Shown here piece after piece: positions 46,789-57,778 of a stretch of 64,000 nucleotides of DNA. The position numbers were made by a program, and so were the translations under genes. Each line of letters starts with the position of its first letter. The stretch's first letter is position 1. The notes under the pieces were generated by a model, which made no database searches, was not told where the DNA came from, and was given only the letters and a program-made list of their open reading frames with translations. Where the stretch lies: positions 1,306,904-1,370,903 of the forward strand of contig OZ024790.1 of NCBI GenBank assembly GCA_964017065.1, written 5' to 3'. The stretch comes from Haliclona indistincta (taxonomy: Eukaryota > Porifera > Demospongiae > Haplosclerida > Chalinidae).

Positions 46789-49700
46789 ATGGCTCCTGGT
46801 CTCGCTTGGTTAGTAGCAGTGTTCGTTTTCGCCTTTCGGATCGCAGTGGAGACTTCGCAGTCTCAAGGTATCAGTGTGCTAATTATAAGTGCTATAGCTG
46901 CATGATACTTTCGTTACCTTTCTCTATTTTAGGAATAGATAGTTGTATACCTGCGCCAGGCCGCCGCATTATCGCTAGGTCTGATGGCTGTAGCGCTGTG
47001 TCGCGTGGCTCAGTGAGCTACACATGCAAAAACACAGATTCCATCGTTTGGAAAAGTGACATCTTTGAGCCAATATTTGTGATAGGGAGCTCTGAGACGA
47101 CTCAAGTATCCAATTTCAGTGTTACCGGAGTGACTGTTGCAGAGAATAACACTTATAATGATTGTCTCAAGTCGACTCTGACATTTTCGGGCAGCTTAGA
47201 AAATCTTCAACGACTCAATAAAGAGCTACTCCGATGCGAAAAGATCCACAATGTTACAATCGTAGTTCCAAGTGAGCTGTTAGCTAGAGCACTTGATTAG
47301 ATACCTTCAATGTACATAGTAGAGCTCTTTACATAGCAACCAGATAGCTGACTATAGGGCCTCGGATCATACAGTGGAACTGGTCACTATCTGTTTACAA
47401 CATGCAATAGCTAGTGCATGTGAATGGAACGTGTCTTTAATAGCTGCTTATTAATTTTATACGTAATACCCACTGAGTTAGTTAGCTATGTATATAGCAA
47501 ATCATTTTAAAAGGTGTAAAAGAATCAGCAGTAGAATTGTACTTATGGATCACATTATACTTCCATGAAAGTGAGATACTGTCTATGCAGGTGTTCCTGA
47601 GCCGCCAATCGTGAGTCAACTCCCACCGATAAACTGTGGAGGTCCAATCGGTACTCGTGCCACACTTGAATGGGCTCCTCCCACTAATACTGGTGGAGAG
47701 GGTGTTAGTATTGAGAGGTATATTGTGAGTGTAACTGCTGTATCGGGGTATTCAAGTCCACCTGACCAGTGCAATGTGACCACACCCAGCACCACTATCA
47801 CTGGTCTACAGTGCAATACAAGCTACACAGTCACTGTGACAGCTGTCAACTGCGCAGGCCAAAGCATGCCTTCCACTCCAGTAACTCTAAATGTCACCAA
47901 CATCCCAAACGGTCAGTATAATCTATCGAATTGATACTCTTTATTGGAATTTTGATATTCGTATCCAGCAACTCTCACTCCTCCTTCTATCTTGAAGGCA
48001 TGTCTGACTGATAATAATATCACCTTGAAATGGACGGTGAGTTTTGCATGTGACCTAAGTGTTGTGTACCACAAGAGTGTAGATAATAAATCCATTAGTA
48101 GTATAGTTGTCATGTTTATCACCTCACTGAGCAAAACTCCCTTCAGGAAGCTAGCTAGGCTAAATTTATAGATAGTTACACATTGGCACATGATTGGATA
48201 ACCAGTAAATTTGCTGCAGTACATGTAGTTTCAGCTTTTACATACTAGTAAAAGAAAAGAAAATAAAAAGATTTCTATCGAAATCAATAGGATGTAGGGT
48301 TGTGAAATCTACCATTGGTCCACAATGTAAACTAACAAGGAACAAGCATGGAATAGTAACACGATTGACTTGCTAACAGACCATAGATCCCTACATCAGC
48401 GGCTGCTGTGGTTGACTATAGCTACTACAGCTATAGTTACTGTTGACTGACACCAGATGTGCATTCAGCTTGTGACAAAATATTGAACTTATGTACAGCC
48501 ACTGATGTAGGGATCTATGGTCTGTTAGCAAGTCAATCGTGTTACTATTCCATTGTGGACCAATGGTAGATTTCACAATCCTACATCCTATTGATTTCGA
48601 TAGAAATCTTTTTATTTTCTTGTTTGTGTCCATTTTTCTTTTTAAGTAATGTGCAGTTCAATATCATGCAAGTACCGAGCCGTCTTTGTTTCCACCATTG
48701 GTTTAGTTTTCCTGTTGTTGATGGCTTTTCTTTATTATTAACTATTTTAAACTTGTAACTAAAAAGAATTGTTATGCTGTACATATCAGGTCGCCTACGC
48801 ATGCATGAAGGCATGCATGCGTGCATACGAGCCCCGCCCACACTTGTTTGTAGACCTGTACGGCGGTTATAATTATCTGGCAAGTGCAGAATGGTGATCC
48901 TATACGAGCTTACCGTTCTTCGAAGACTCCAGACAATTTATGTGTTCTCCGTGAACCATACGGCGCGTCGGCGCGCCGATACTAAAGCTAGTGCTTGGTC
49001 ACGTGCGCTGACCACTGCTTGGTCACGTGCGTATTGCGCAATCACAATAATGGCGTCTAACACTTAGCTGACAATGGATCACGATCGAGAAATCGCGGAA
49101 TTTATATCGCCGTTGCGCTAAAAACAAAGTTCAAAAGGCACCTGCCAGGAGAATTTCACGACTGTTCGTGGGTGCTTTGGTCTCGGCACTGCTCGCGTAA
49201 AGGCGCTAGGCGCGCTGAAGAAAGAAGAAAGAAGAAAGAAGAAGACGAAGATGACGAAACTCGATTTTCACCGTTTCCAGGTTCGTCACTTTAGCAACAA
49301 TTTCGAGCGATCTCCTTGCTATTGTAAGATGGGGCAACGCCAGAGAGCAGATCTAAGTGTCTTTGAACGTATAAAATTCATCACCAGACGAAATATCAGC
49401 GTTTGAACGCTAATACATTGTACGTAGCCGCCATCTTGTTTTCTCGTTCAACCCTACATAGGGAGACACTACCGTGTCTCCCTAATACAGTATAGAAAAG
49501 AATGTTATTTATTTACAGTGATATTATTCGGCTGTTATCTACAGCGTCCATCAGTGTGGAGCTATGAAAGCACATGTGCTGAGGTACAGCAGTACTCACT
49601 CACTGTATCAAACAGCAGCGGGGGAATAGTTCTGGTCACAAACACTACAACAACCAGTTTGTCATTGTGTGTACCTGAAGATGTCCAGTATACCATATCA

Positions 49701-50297
49701 CTGAGGGCAACCACAGTGTGTGGCAGCTCTAACAACACTGTCAGTAAGTCTAATGAGTACACGAATAACACAAACATCCAAAAATGCTTTTTTTGTACAG
49801 CTATCAATCGAGATAACAACTCTTGTATCACGGCAATAGGTGAGTAAATAAAATCTATAGCTATTTTGAAATGTGCACTTTTGACCATAAAGCCCAGTCT
49901 TATCAATGATCAAAATGGATCAAAAATACTATCATACACAACTATTTTGCTCTAGTTCCGTGTGCAGTTATTGGGAGTTCAGGAATAGGAGTACCCATTG
50001 CTGTTACTTTTGTAATAACAACAATTGTGTCTTCTCTGGTGACATTCCTCATCACATTCATTGGCTGTTTCGCAACCCAAAACCGCCATCAAGTCAACAA
50101 AGATCAAGAAAACAACAGCAAGCAAACACAGAACGTACTTCCCACTGAAGAAAGCAAATCCTGGATCCCAGTACAGCAGTACGTATAATGCTGTTTGTCA
50201 GGATCCGCAGCAATTTAATACCATATACGTGCACACAACGCTCTTTCCGATGCAGAATAATACCCTCAAATCTAGCAGACCTTTAATTTATGCATAG
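46789..50297 (+). CDS. Type II receptor II-4 (divergent): Ig-like + FN3 + TM, 457 aa
   Basis: Exons 46,789-46,867; 46,933-47,271; 47,591-47,911; 47,969-48,036; 49,545-49,743; 49,801-49,839; 49,969-50,297. The sum is 1374 nt, a multiple of three. Signal peptide MAPGLAWLVAVFVFAFRIAV; Ig-like exon (SVSYTCKNTDSIVW); FN3 exon; split second FN3; Cys exon; TM helix (GVPIAVTFVITTIVSSLVTF); tail. The tail runs through a one-base deletion at about 50,100 and a 4-base insertion at about 50,183 relative to II-5, so about 28 codons are read in a shifted frame before NAVCQDPQQFNTI resumes. The C-terminus then diverges. This is the most diverged member of type II. Intron 4 contains Helitron-like copy H5, and intron 2 has only a trace of the 67-bp repeat (about 47,350-47,410). 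Confidence 0.85.
48257..49485 (+). mobile_element. Helitron-like element, copy H5 (1,229 bp), in intron 4 of II-4
   Basis: Begins AAGAAAATAAAAAGATTTC and ends CTCCCTAA between A and T. II-5 shows the approximate empty site near 56,970. The 3' hairpin is perfect, 11 bp with a TACC loop (49,459-49,484). H5, H6 and the H0/H1 fragments form a subfamily with GATGTAGGTTG/GATGTAGGGTTG near the 5' end. Confidence 0.9.
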
Positions 50298-51122
50298 TTT
50301 TCAAAATTTCTATTTTTATTGTCATAAATTTGATATCATTATAAACTACTGGTGACGAACAAGTCTGTCTTGCTTAGAAAGATTGAAAGTTTGTTATAGT
50401 TGCAGTCTGCATTCTGTCTCTGGATTGTCAGTTAATTTTTCCAAAGCTGTGTCATTCTCAACCATCGACAATCAGCTATAACAATCATAAAAATAGGCAG
50501 TGACTGAGTGAGTGGGTGGTTGAGTGAGTGGATTTATATCTCTTCTACTCTTCCTCCTCATTGTCTGGACACTCGGACAAAGTTCTATGAACTACACAAT
50601 CAGATCTATCATAGACAATAATTATAGTACCTATGAATTACACGATCACAAGGCATGACGTCTGACTGTAAGTTTCTCCAGAATTTACAACAAGTAAAAA
50701 GCTCACAAACCTTACATTTACATAACAAAACTTCAGTCTGTACAGAGAGAGACATGTGTATGACACACACGTCATATGTCATCATGACATAGTCATGACT
50801 TCAGTTAGGATGGTGCTGTGCAGTGATTTCAATGTCCTCAGTCTTACTATATCTTGGCTAAAGTGACTAAGTACAGATACAACAGATAGAGTAAAGTACA
50901 ATCAGTACAGCTCATAGGTCATTCTATACTACATCTTGATAAAATGCAATCATGATCAGGTGCACAGGACAGTCCAATGGATAGACTTATAAAGTGCTAT
51001 CAGTATCAATAGGTCCACTACCTAGTAAACTGCTAATAACAGAAGTGCAGTACAAGAGATAGAGTGAAGTACAATCAGGTGCCGCACTTTAGCTATCAGA
51101 TGCACTGGTCAAAGAGTACAGG
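50298..51122. other. Intergenic region downstream of II-4
   Basis: Homologous to 57,779-58,960, the region after II-5. No supported gene on the plus strand. On the minus strand a short stretch at 50,545-50,575 (CPDNEEEE then stop) is conserved in both copies and could be a small terminal exon, but no partner exon was found. Short GTGG/GAGT repeats lie near 50,500-50,530. Confidence 0.45.
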
Positions 51123-51124
51123 TA

Positions 51125-51973
51125 CAGTGGACCACACGAAGAGAGTGAAAAACTATGTTTTTGACATTTTGTTTCATATCTCAGGAACCAAGTGTCCTAT
51201 GATCATGTTGCAGGTACCATTATGATCCTCTATCCTTACCGAACACCCTCATTCATATGGCTTTGTGTCACGTGACGTGGGAGTGTCACAACATGTCGGC
51301 GTATCACACCCACTGGAACGACAGTTTTTAGTTAGGATTTCCAGAACTACTGGTAGTTAAGATTTCTTAACGCTGAGTCTGTGTAATAGTTATGACGCAA
51401 CACATGCCAATAACAAACGTGTGACATCACAAAATCCATTAAATTAGCAAGATGGCGGCAAGAAAACAGCACTCGAGCAGGAAAGAGTCTCGTTTGTCGC
51501 TGTGCACATTTCTAGGGACGCGTAGTGCGTGGCAAAGTGTGGATGAATGTATTGGCTGTGCAGTCTCCTAGTATTGGAGCTTAACTCCCACGGAATCGGA
51601 TTTCCCGCACCTAAAATTTTGGCTTGTCGCGAAACCCATCTTTTGCTCCCCTTCGCCGAACTAACGCTAGTTAAAGACGGACACTTGCCCACAGGTTAGC
51701 GCCCTAGGTGAAGGTTGTAATGCAGCGTCAAGAAATCTTAACTACCAGTAGTTCTGGAAATCCTAACTAAAAACTGTCGTTCCTGTGGGTGTGATACGCC
51801 GCCATGTTGTGACACTCCCACGTCACGTGACACAAAGCCATATGAATGAGGGTGTTCGGTAAGGATAGAGGATCATAATGGTACCTGCAACATGATCATA
51901 GGACACTTGGTTCCTGAGATATGAAACAAAATGTCAAAAACATCGTTTTTCACTCTCTTCGTGTGGTCCACTG
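51125..51973. mobile_element. Tc1/mariner-type MITE (849 bp) with long terminal inverted repeats
   Basis: Terminal inverted repeats of about 250 bp, beginning CAGTGGACCACACGAAGAG, flanked by TA (51,123-51,124 and 51,974-51,975). The homologous place after II-5 (about 58,948) lacks it. Both arms contain TCACGTGACGTGGGAGTGTC-like sequence. The centre (about 51,385-51,725) has only a short ORF and no transposase. Confidence 0.88.
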
Positions 51974-51975
51974 TA

Positions 51976-52422
51976 GCTAGACTAAAGTGCAATCAGTATG
52001 AAGAGGTCTAGTACACTATCAGAAGTGTGAAGTACGACCAGGTCCACTGGTGTGTAATAGTGCAGTGCACAGGTACTCTCTCTCAGCAGTTAAACTGGTT
52101 TATCTGTAAAGGTGTTAACAGTGAATTGTTGGAATCACCTCTCTGTAGACCAGTCAGCGAGGATAGACAAGCGTGTGTAGAAGAGAAAATATCTGGAATT
52201 GTACCGGAGTATGATTTTGAACAGTAGAGTAGTTGTAATATTCAAGCTAAAAATAACTCACTTTTCACCAAAATTATTCACATTTTGCAGCCCAGATAAA
52301 AAAAAATTAATTTTAATTTCAATTTTTTTCATGTATAAACTCTCAGTACTACGTTAATTAATAGCAAAATTTGAAATGCAAGACATGTAGCATGATGAGC
52401 GATGTTGTAGCAATGGCTAGTC
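51976..52422. other. Intergenic region before the P1 fragment
   Basis: Homologous to 58,960-59,618. A plus-strand stretch around 52,120-52,225 (ELLESPLCRPVSE...) is conserved between copies but is interrupted by a stop in the other copy, so no gene is called. Confidence 0.4.
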
Positions 52423-54079
52423 TCAGCTCCATTGAGATAGGTTTGATTTATATTCCTCTAAGCTGGTAGCAGTGATATTCACTGTGTTGTGATCAGTTGC
52501 TGAGCTGTCTGTTGCTTCAAGGCAGTGTCCTCCATTAGTGTTGTCTTTACCACTAGCTTGACTAACAACCTACACAGTATAACAGAGGAGACAGTAACAG
52601 ATAAAGTGTATAAAAGAGTGCTGTCGTATTTCTTATAAAGATTCAGCGCCTCCTACATGTATTTCCGGCACCCGCTGAAATGCATACTAAATCTCCAAAT
52701 TTCGGCAAATGCTTTGATTCTTCGCCGTAGTCAGCCAACAGCCTGATGTGAAAAGTCTTCATAGAACAGAGCTGTATGTGTTTTCATTAAAAAAACATGC
52801 TCGTTGCCACACCTCTAAATATTTGGCAATTTTGGAACTTCTGTGACAATTATCTCCAAATATTGGGCAAGCAAATCTGAAACTATTTATTTTGCGCCGA
52901 ATTTGTAGAAGAAATATGGTACTTGACTTGAAATACATTCTCGCTAAGGTATTGAAGATGAATACGTTTTAGGACATTAGTATAAGTGGTAGAGCACATT
53001 TCCTCAAATAAGCATTCAAGTTCGATCTGGGTCTTCTATAAACACAGAGTATAAGACATTGCAGATTCCACAAATTGGTGCAATCATGCATGTCTAGAGT
53101 TCTAATACATTTGTCCTTGCAACGGAATAATAGACCATTCATTTTAGGGAGTGGCTATTCTGATAAACCCAGGATTTTAAAATAAACACCTGGGCAGTAA
53201 ATAGAGTAACGCACATATTCAAATGTACATTGAAACTTGGCAAGACGAATAATTTCACTTCAAACAGAATCACTAGACCCTGTGTCTAACCTGGATACTG
53301 AGCTTTCTAAAGCCTTCTCCAGAAAAGAGGAATTTTTCAAAGAATTCACAAACATCAGATTTAGTAACTGAACTCAGTACCTCTGCCTGTAGAGAGGAAT
53401 GACAGAACACAGAATAAGCTGTAAAACAGTAATGGTCAAGATCAAGAACAACGCAGATAGTGTGAACATTAATAGGTACAAGGGAGTAAATGGTACCACA
53501 ATTATTTCTTCTAAAAATTCGGCGCAAAATAAATAATTTCAGATTTGCTTGCCCAATATTGGGTGGCAGAAGTTCTATAAGTGACGAATAATTGGAGGTG
53601 TGGTGACGAGCACGTGTTTTGAACGAGAACGCGTCTACAGCTCTTTTCCATGAAGTACAGGACTTTTTACGTTGGGCTGTTGGTTTACTAAGATGAAGAA
53701 AAAAGCGCTTTTAGCCTCTACGTGCCGAAAAATAGGAGGAGCCGAATCTTTAGAAGAAACACAGTATGTTTAAATACAACTTCAGGAAATGGTTTTTTGT
53801 CTTCATGAATTTCATTTACATTTAGCACCATAATTATGGGTGGTTTATGAAAATTCAGTCACGACTATCATTTCCGTTTGAATACTGTATGAATTGAGCA
53901 GACTGCTAGACACTACACTAAAACACCCAGTACACTGCAACCAGTGTTCGAATGGTCCATACCTCTTGTACCAGATGGTCAAATCGATAAGTTCCTTGCA
54001 CCACTTCTATCCAGTTCCTATCAATCTCTTCATCAAGTGTCACATCATCCTCTAGTTTCTGTTCCTTCAGAGCACTGAC
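52423..54079 (-). pseudogene. P1: duplicated 3' end of the nardilysin-like M16 peptidase gene
   Basis: Only the last three exons of the gene are here: 54,079-53,963, 53,386-53,291 and 52,569-52,423. They encode the equivalents of DEEIDRNWIEVVQGTYRFDH, AEVLSSVTKSDVCEFFEK and the C-terminus ending LSQWS then stop. All three are open and have intact splice sites, but the upstream exons are absent: homology with the parent P2 ends at 54,508 inside the preceding intron, about 20 bases before the missing exon. It lacks the zinc-binding half and cannot be an active peptidase. It is a by-product of the segmental duplication that carried the neighbouring type II gene. Confidence 0.85.
52626..53770. 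repeat. Inverted repeat pair flanking a P1 exon
   Basis: A sequence of roughly 290 bases (52,626-52,925, with GCGCCTCCTACATGT and TTGGGCAAGCAAATCTGAAA) recurs in opposite orientation at about 53,490-53,770. The two arms flank the exon at 53,386-53,291. The left arm is also present in P2 (about 59,805-60,090), the right arm only in P1, so it is a second, inverted insertion of the same repeat. Confidence 0.7.
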
Positions 54080-54508
54080 CTGTAATACCAACAAACACAC
54101 ATTATGTACTGTACTGATACATAACTATACTACCATACATCTGGAAATTTTCACGTATCCAAATTTCAAATTTTCGGTGTATCTATTTTCTTTGTTAGCT
54201 TACGTGCGCAAATAGTGCGCATGGATTAAACCAATGAGCATAAAATTTCGCGTATTTAATTTTCGTCGTAAGTACGAACGACAAAAATATTTTGACACTG
54301 AAAATTTCATTTATGGTACATTTACTTCGATCAATAACTCCGTCAACAACACATCTTGATAGAACAGCCTACTGATTTTACCATAAATGAAGACATTAAT
54401 TTTTCTGGCAATGCTTTCTGAGTGCTCGATAAAATTTAATTTTATTTTAGGTAATTTCTATGTTTGAAATTTACTGTTTGTATTCAGACGATTTTATTGT
54501 GGTCTAAC
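54080..54508. other. Truncated intron at the duplication breakpoint
   Basis: Homologous to 60,940-61,366, the P2 intron between exons f and e. Similarity stops sharply after GTGGTCTAAC at 54,508. From 54,515 on the sequence is type I receptor exon sequence. Confidence 0.8.
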
Positions 54509-54514
54509 ATTTTA

Positions 54515-54884
54515 TTGGCAAATACTAGATGTGGCACCAGCCAAGGTATGTAAGTAGTTATGACCGATCATATTAAATTTTACTTCATGTCGCAGTTGCC
54601 AAAGTCAAGATTAATAATACGTGCAATGAATCACCATCACCATTAACAGGTATAGTGTTTGAAGATGATAGCAGCAATTGGTGTATAATGTTTATTCTCT
54701 AGGTGCACCAGGACAAGGTTGGACTATTGGAATCAGCATTGTCTTTTCAGCTTTGACCGTGATAACTCTCACTGCTTTCGGCATTACATATTATCTCTAT
54801 TGCACAAGAGTAAGTTACCAACTATCAACATACAGTGGTTTATGTTGTACTTATTCATTTATATAGAGATACTGCTTCAATTAA
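54515..54884 (+). pseudogene. I-4: 3' fragment of a type I receptor gene
   Basis: Begins in the middle of the fifth type I exon (LANTRCGTSQG, up to 54,545), then Cys exon 54,596-54,649, TM exon 54,703-54,809 (two extra codons, APGQGWTIG) and last exon 54,867-54,884. All upstream exons are missing. The fragment is the left end of the recombinant block that carries II-5. Confidence 0.85.
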
Positions 54885-55261
54885 AAAGAGAGCTGATCAC
54901 GAAGTCCCCTATACTCAGATCATAATCGTAGAATGAAAATAATTTCATCTTATGAAACCTGCATGTCACATATTGAATCCCATTAGCAATCTAGCTCCCT
55001 ATCATACACAGACCACTATATCTAGATCTTCTTTACAAAATAGTTAGTTCAGGTACTCTATAGCTATTAGTACATTCCTTTATTTAACTGGTAATAATTT
55101 TAAAGGAACGCGCCAATTTTTTGATGAGTCATAGCTATACTTCATGTGGTGACACTATGCACGCGATCGCTTTGATCTCAAACCGCAGTTATTATAAAGC
55201 GACGAAGGGATTTTACCAGGGAATTATTTCGAGAAACCACCTCGCACGCATATCGCACATT
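54885..55261. other. Spacer between I-4 and II-5
   Basis: Homologous to the spacers before II-1, II-2 and II-3. Like U1, it lacks the ~470-bp insert found in U2 and U3. Confidence 0.6.
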
Positions 55262-55306
55262 CCGGAAAACTGCGGTTTCCGGTCTACAACTTGCGATTTA
55301 TAAAAG
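55262..55306 (+). promoter_or_regulatory. Core promoter of II-5
   Basis: CCGGAAA / TTTCCGG inverted repeat (55,262-55,282), a 16-base gap, TATAAAAG (55,299-55,306), 35 bases before the ATG. Confidence 0.7.
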
Positions 55307-55341
55307 CCTGCTTCGCAGAAATTCTTTTTAAAAGATTCGAA

Positions 55342-57778
55342 ATGGCTTGTAGTCGCTCTCGTTCATTGCTCGTTGCCGCCTTTCTGGTCACAGTAGGGAC
55401 TTTGCCGACCCAAGGTAAGAGTCAACAAAATTAATAGTTCATAACAAGGCTATACATGTACCTCTAAATTTCTACTATTAGGCATTGATAGTTGTGTGCC
55501 TGCGGCAACCATTATCGCTAGGTCTGATGGCTGTACCGCTGTGTCACGCGGCTCAGTGAGCTACACCTGCAGAAACACTGGACCTTCCATCGCTTGGAGA
55601 TGCGAAATATTTTCTCAGTCAATAGTAGTGATAGGCACATCTACGACTCATTTACCCACTCTCAGTGTTACTGGAGTGACTGTTGCAGAGAATTTCACTT
55701 ACAATCCGAGTATTGATTGCCTCGAATCAACTCTGAAACTTTCTGGCAGCTTGGAAAATCTTCAACCACTCAATGGATTGCTACTAGAATGCCAGGACGA
55801 CAATGCTACCATAGTCATTCCAAGTGAGCTGATAAGATATATTTGATATAGCAGAGTCTGCATTCCTACTATAGAGGTCACTGCATGGCTGCTGATAAAC
55901 AATGCAATTCGGTTGTAGGGACCAATGATGGTGATCACTGTCTGCTTATAAATGACAGCCGGCTAGCTAGGGACCAAACAGTACAGTGGAACCTGTCTAT
56001 AGTGGTCACTGCCTGCTTATAACAGCCAGCTAGCTAGGGACCAAACAATAACAGCCAGCTAGCTAGGGACCAAACAGTACAGTGGAACCTATCTATAGTG
56101 TTCACTGCCTGCTTATAACAGCCAGCTAGCTAGGGACCAAACGGTACAGTGGAACCTGTCTATAGTGATCACTGTCTGCTTATAACAGTCAGCTAGCTAG
56201 GCACCAAACAGTACAGTGGAACCTGTCTATAGTGATCACTGCCTGCTTATAACAGCCAGCTAGCTAGGGACCAAACAGTATGTGACATTCATTAATTTTT
56301 TTATGTAGGTGTTCCTGAGCCACCAATCGTGAGACAACTTTTACCGATAAACTGTGGTGGTCCGATTGGTACTCGTGCCACACTTAAATGGGCTCCTCCC
56401 ACTAATACTGGTGGAGAGGGTGTTAGTATTGAGAGGTATATTGTGAGTGTAACAACTGCATCAGGAACTGGATACACATGTCCACCTGACCTGTGCAATG
56501 TGACCACACCCAGCACCAGTATCACTGGTCTACAGTGCAACACTAGTTACACAGTCACTGTGACAGCTGTCAACTGTGCAGGGCAAAGCATGCCTTCCAC
56601 TCGAGTAACCCTAAATGTCACCAGCATCCCAAACGGTGTGTATATATAATCCATCGAATTGATACTCTTCATAGGAATTTTGATATTCGTATCCAGCTAC
56701 ACTCACTCTTCCTATCTTGAAGGCATGTCTGACTGATAACAATATCACCTTGACATGGACGGTGAGCTTTGCATGTGACCTAAGTGCTATGTACCACAAG
56801 AGAGTAGATAACAAGTGCATTAGTATAGTTATCACAAAGTGTTTATCACCTCAAAACTCCCTTCAGCTAGCTAGGTAGGCTGAAATTATCAGATAGCTAC
56901 ATGTTGGCACATGATTGGATAACCAGTGAATTTACTGCAGTAGTTTCTGCGTTTATATATGCCAGTAAAAAGAATACAGCATGGAGTAAAATGTTATTTA
57001 TTTACAGTGATATTATGCGTCATCTGTTATCTATACAGCGTCCATCAGTGTGGAGTTATGACAGCACATGTGCTGAGGTACAGCAGTACTCACTCACTGT
57101 ATCAAACAGCAGCGGGGGAGTAGTTCTGGTCACAAACACTGCATTAACCAGTTTGTCATTGGGTGTGCCTGAAGACGTCCAATATACCATATCACTGAGG
57201 GCAACCACAGTGTGCGGCAGCTCTAGTAACACTGTCAGTAAGTCTAATGAGTACACACGAACAATACCAAAATCCAAAATTTGTTTTTTATACAGCTATC
57301 AATCGAGAAAACAACTCTTGCATCACGGCAATAGGTGAGTAAGTAAAATTAATGTTGAAATCCTGTTGAAATGTGCACTTTTGACCATTATAAAGCCTTG
57401 TCTTATCAATCACCAAATGGTTTAACTTCTTTGCCCTCCATACACAATTTATTTACCTTTGCTCTTTGTGTGCTTCCATGTGCAGATATTGGATGTCAAA
57501 GTTCTGGAATGGGAGCACCCATTGCTGTTACTTTTGTAATAACAGCAATCGTGTCTTCACTGGTGACGTTCCTCATCACATTCATTGGCTGTTTCGTAAC
57601 CCAACACCTAAATCAAGTCAACAAACATCAAAAAAATGAATCCAGCAAACAAGCACAGAATGTAGCTACTGAAGAAAGCAAATCCTGGATCCCAGTACAG
57701 CAGTATAATACTGTTTGTCAGGATCCGCAGCAATTCAATACCATATGTGCACGTAATGCTCTTTCCGATGCATATTAA
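55342..57778 (+). CDS. Type II receptor II-5 (recombinant): Ig-like + FN3 + TM, 445 aa
   Basis: Exons 55,342-55,414; 55,482-55,823; 56,309-56,635; 56,697-56,761; 57,039-57,237; 57,296-57,334; 57,486-57,778. The sum is 1338 nt, a multiple of three. The signal peptide, Ig exon and first two thirds of the FN3 exon are almost identical to II-2/II-3. From about 56,548 onward (TVTAVNCAGQSMPST) the gene follows II-4: intron 3, exon 4 (one codon shorter), exon 5 (LSLGVPEDVQYTISLRATT), Cys exon (AIG) and TM exon (GAPIAVTFVITAIVSSLVTF). The tail ends IPVQQYNTVCQDPQQFNTIC plus nine residues and lacks the YYSIPQ end of II-1 to II-3. Intron 2 has six 67-bp units. Confidence 0.9.
55916..56282. repeat. 67-bp minisatellite, about 6 copies, in intron 2 of II-5
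   Basis: Same unit and position as in II-1 to II-3. One unit is partly deleted near 56,045. Confidence 0.95.

Noticed and set aside
48257..49485. Calling the 1.2-kb family a canonical Helitron
   Set aside because: The 5' end is not TC and the hairpin stem reaches the last base but one, so only Helitron-like is claimed.
49969..50188. First reading of the II-4 tail as truncated at a TAA (50,186)
   Set aside because: That frame was counted wrongly across a one-base deletion near 50,100. The true frame continues to 50,297.
51444..51692. 82-aa ORF in the centre of the mariner-type MITE
   Set aside because: Short, no transposase signature, no second copy for comparison.
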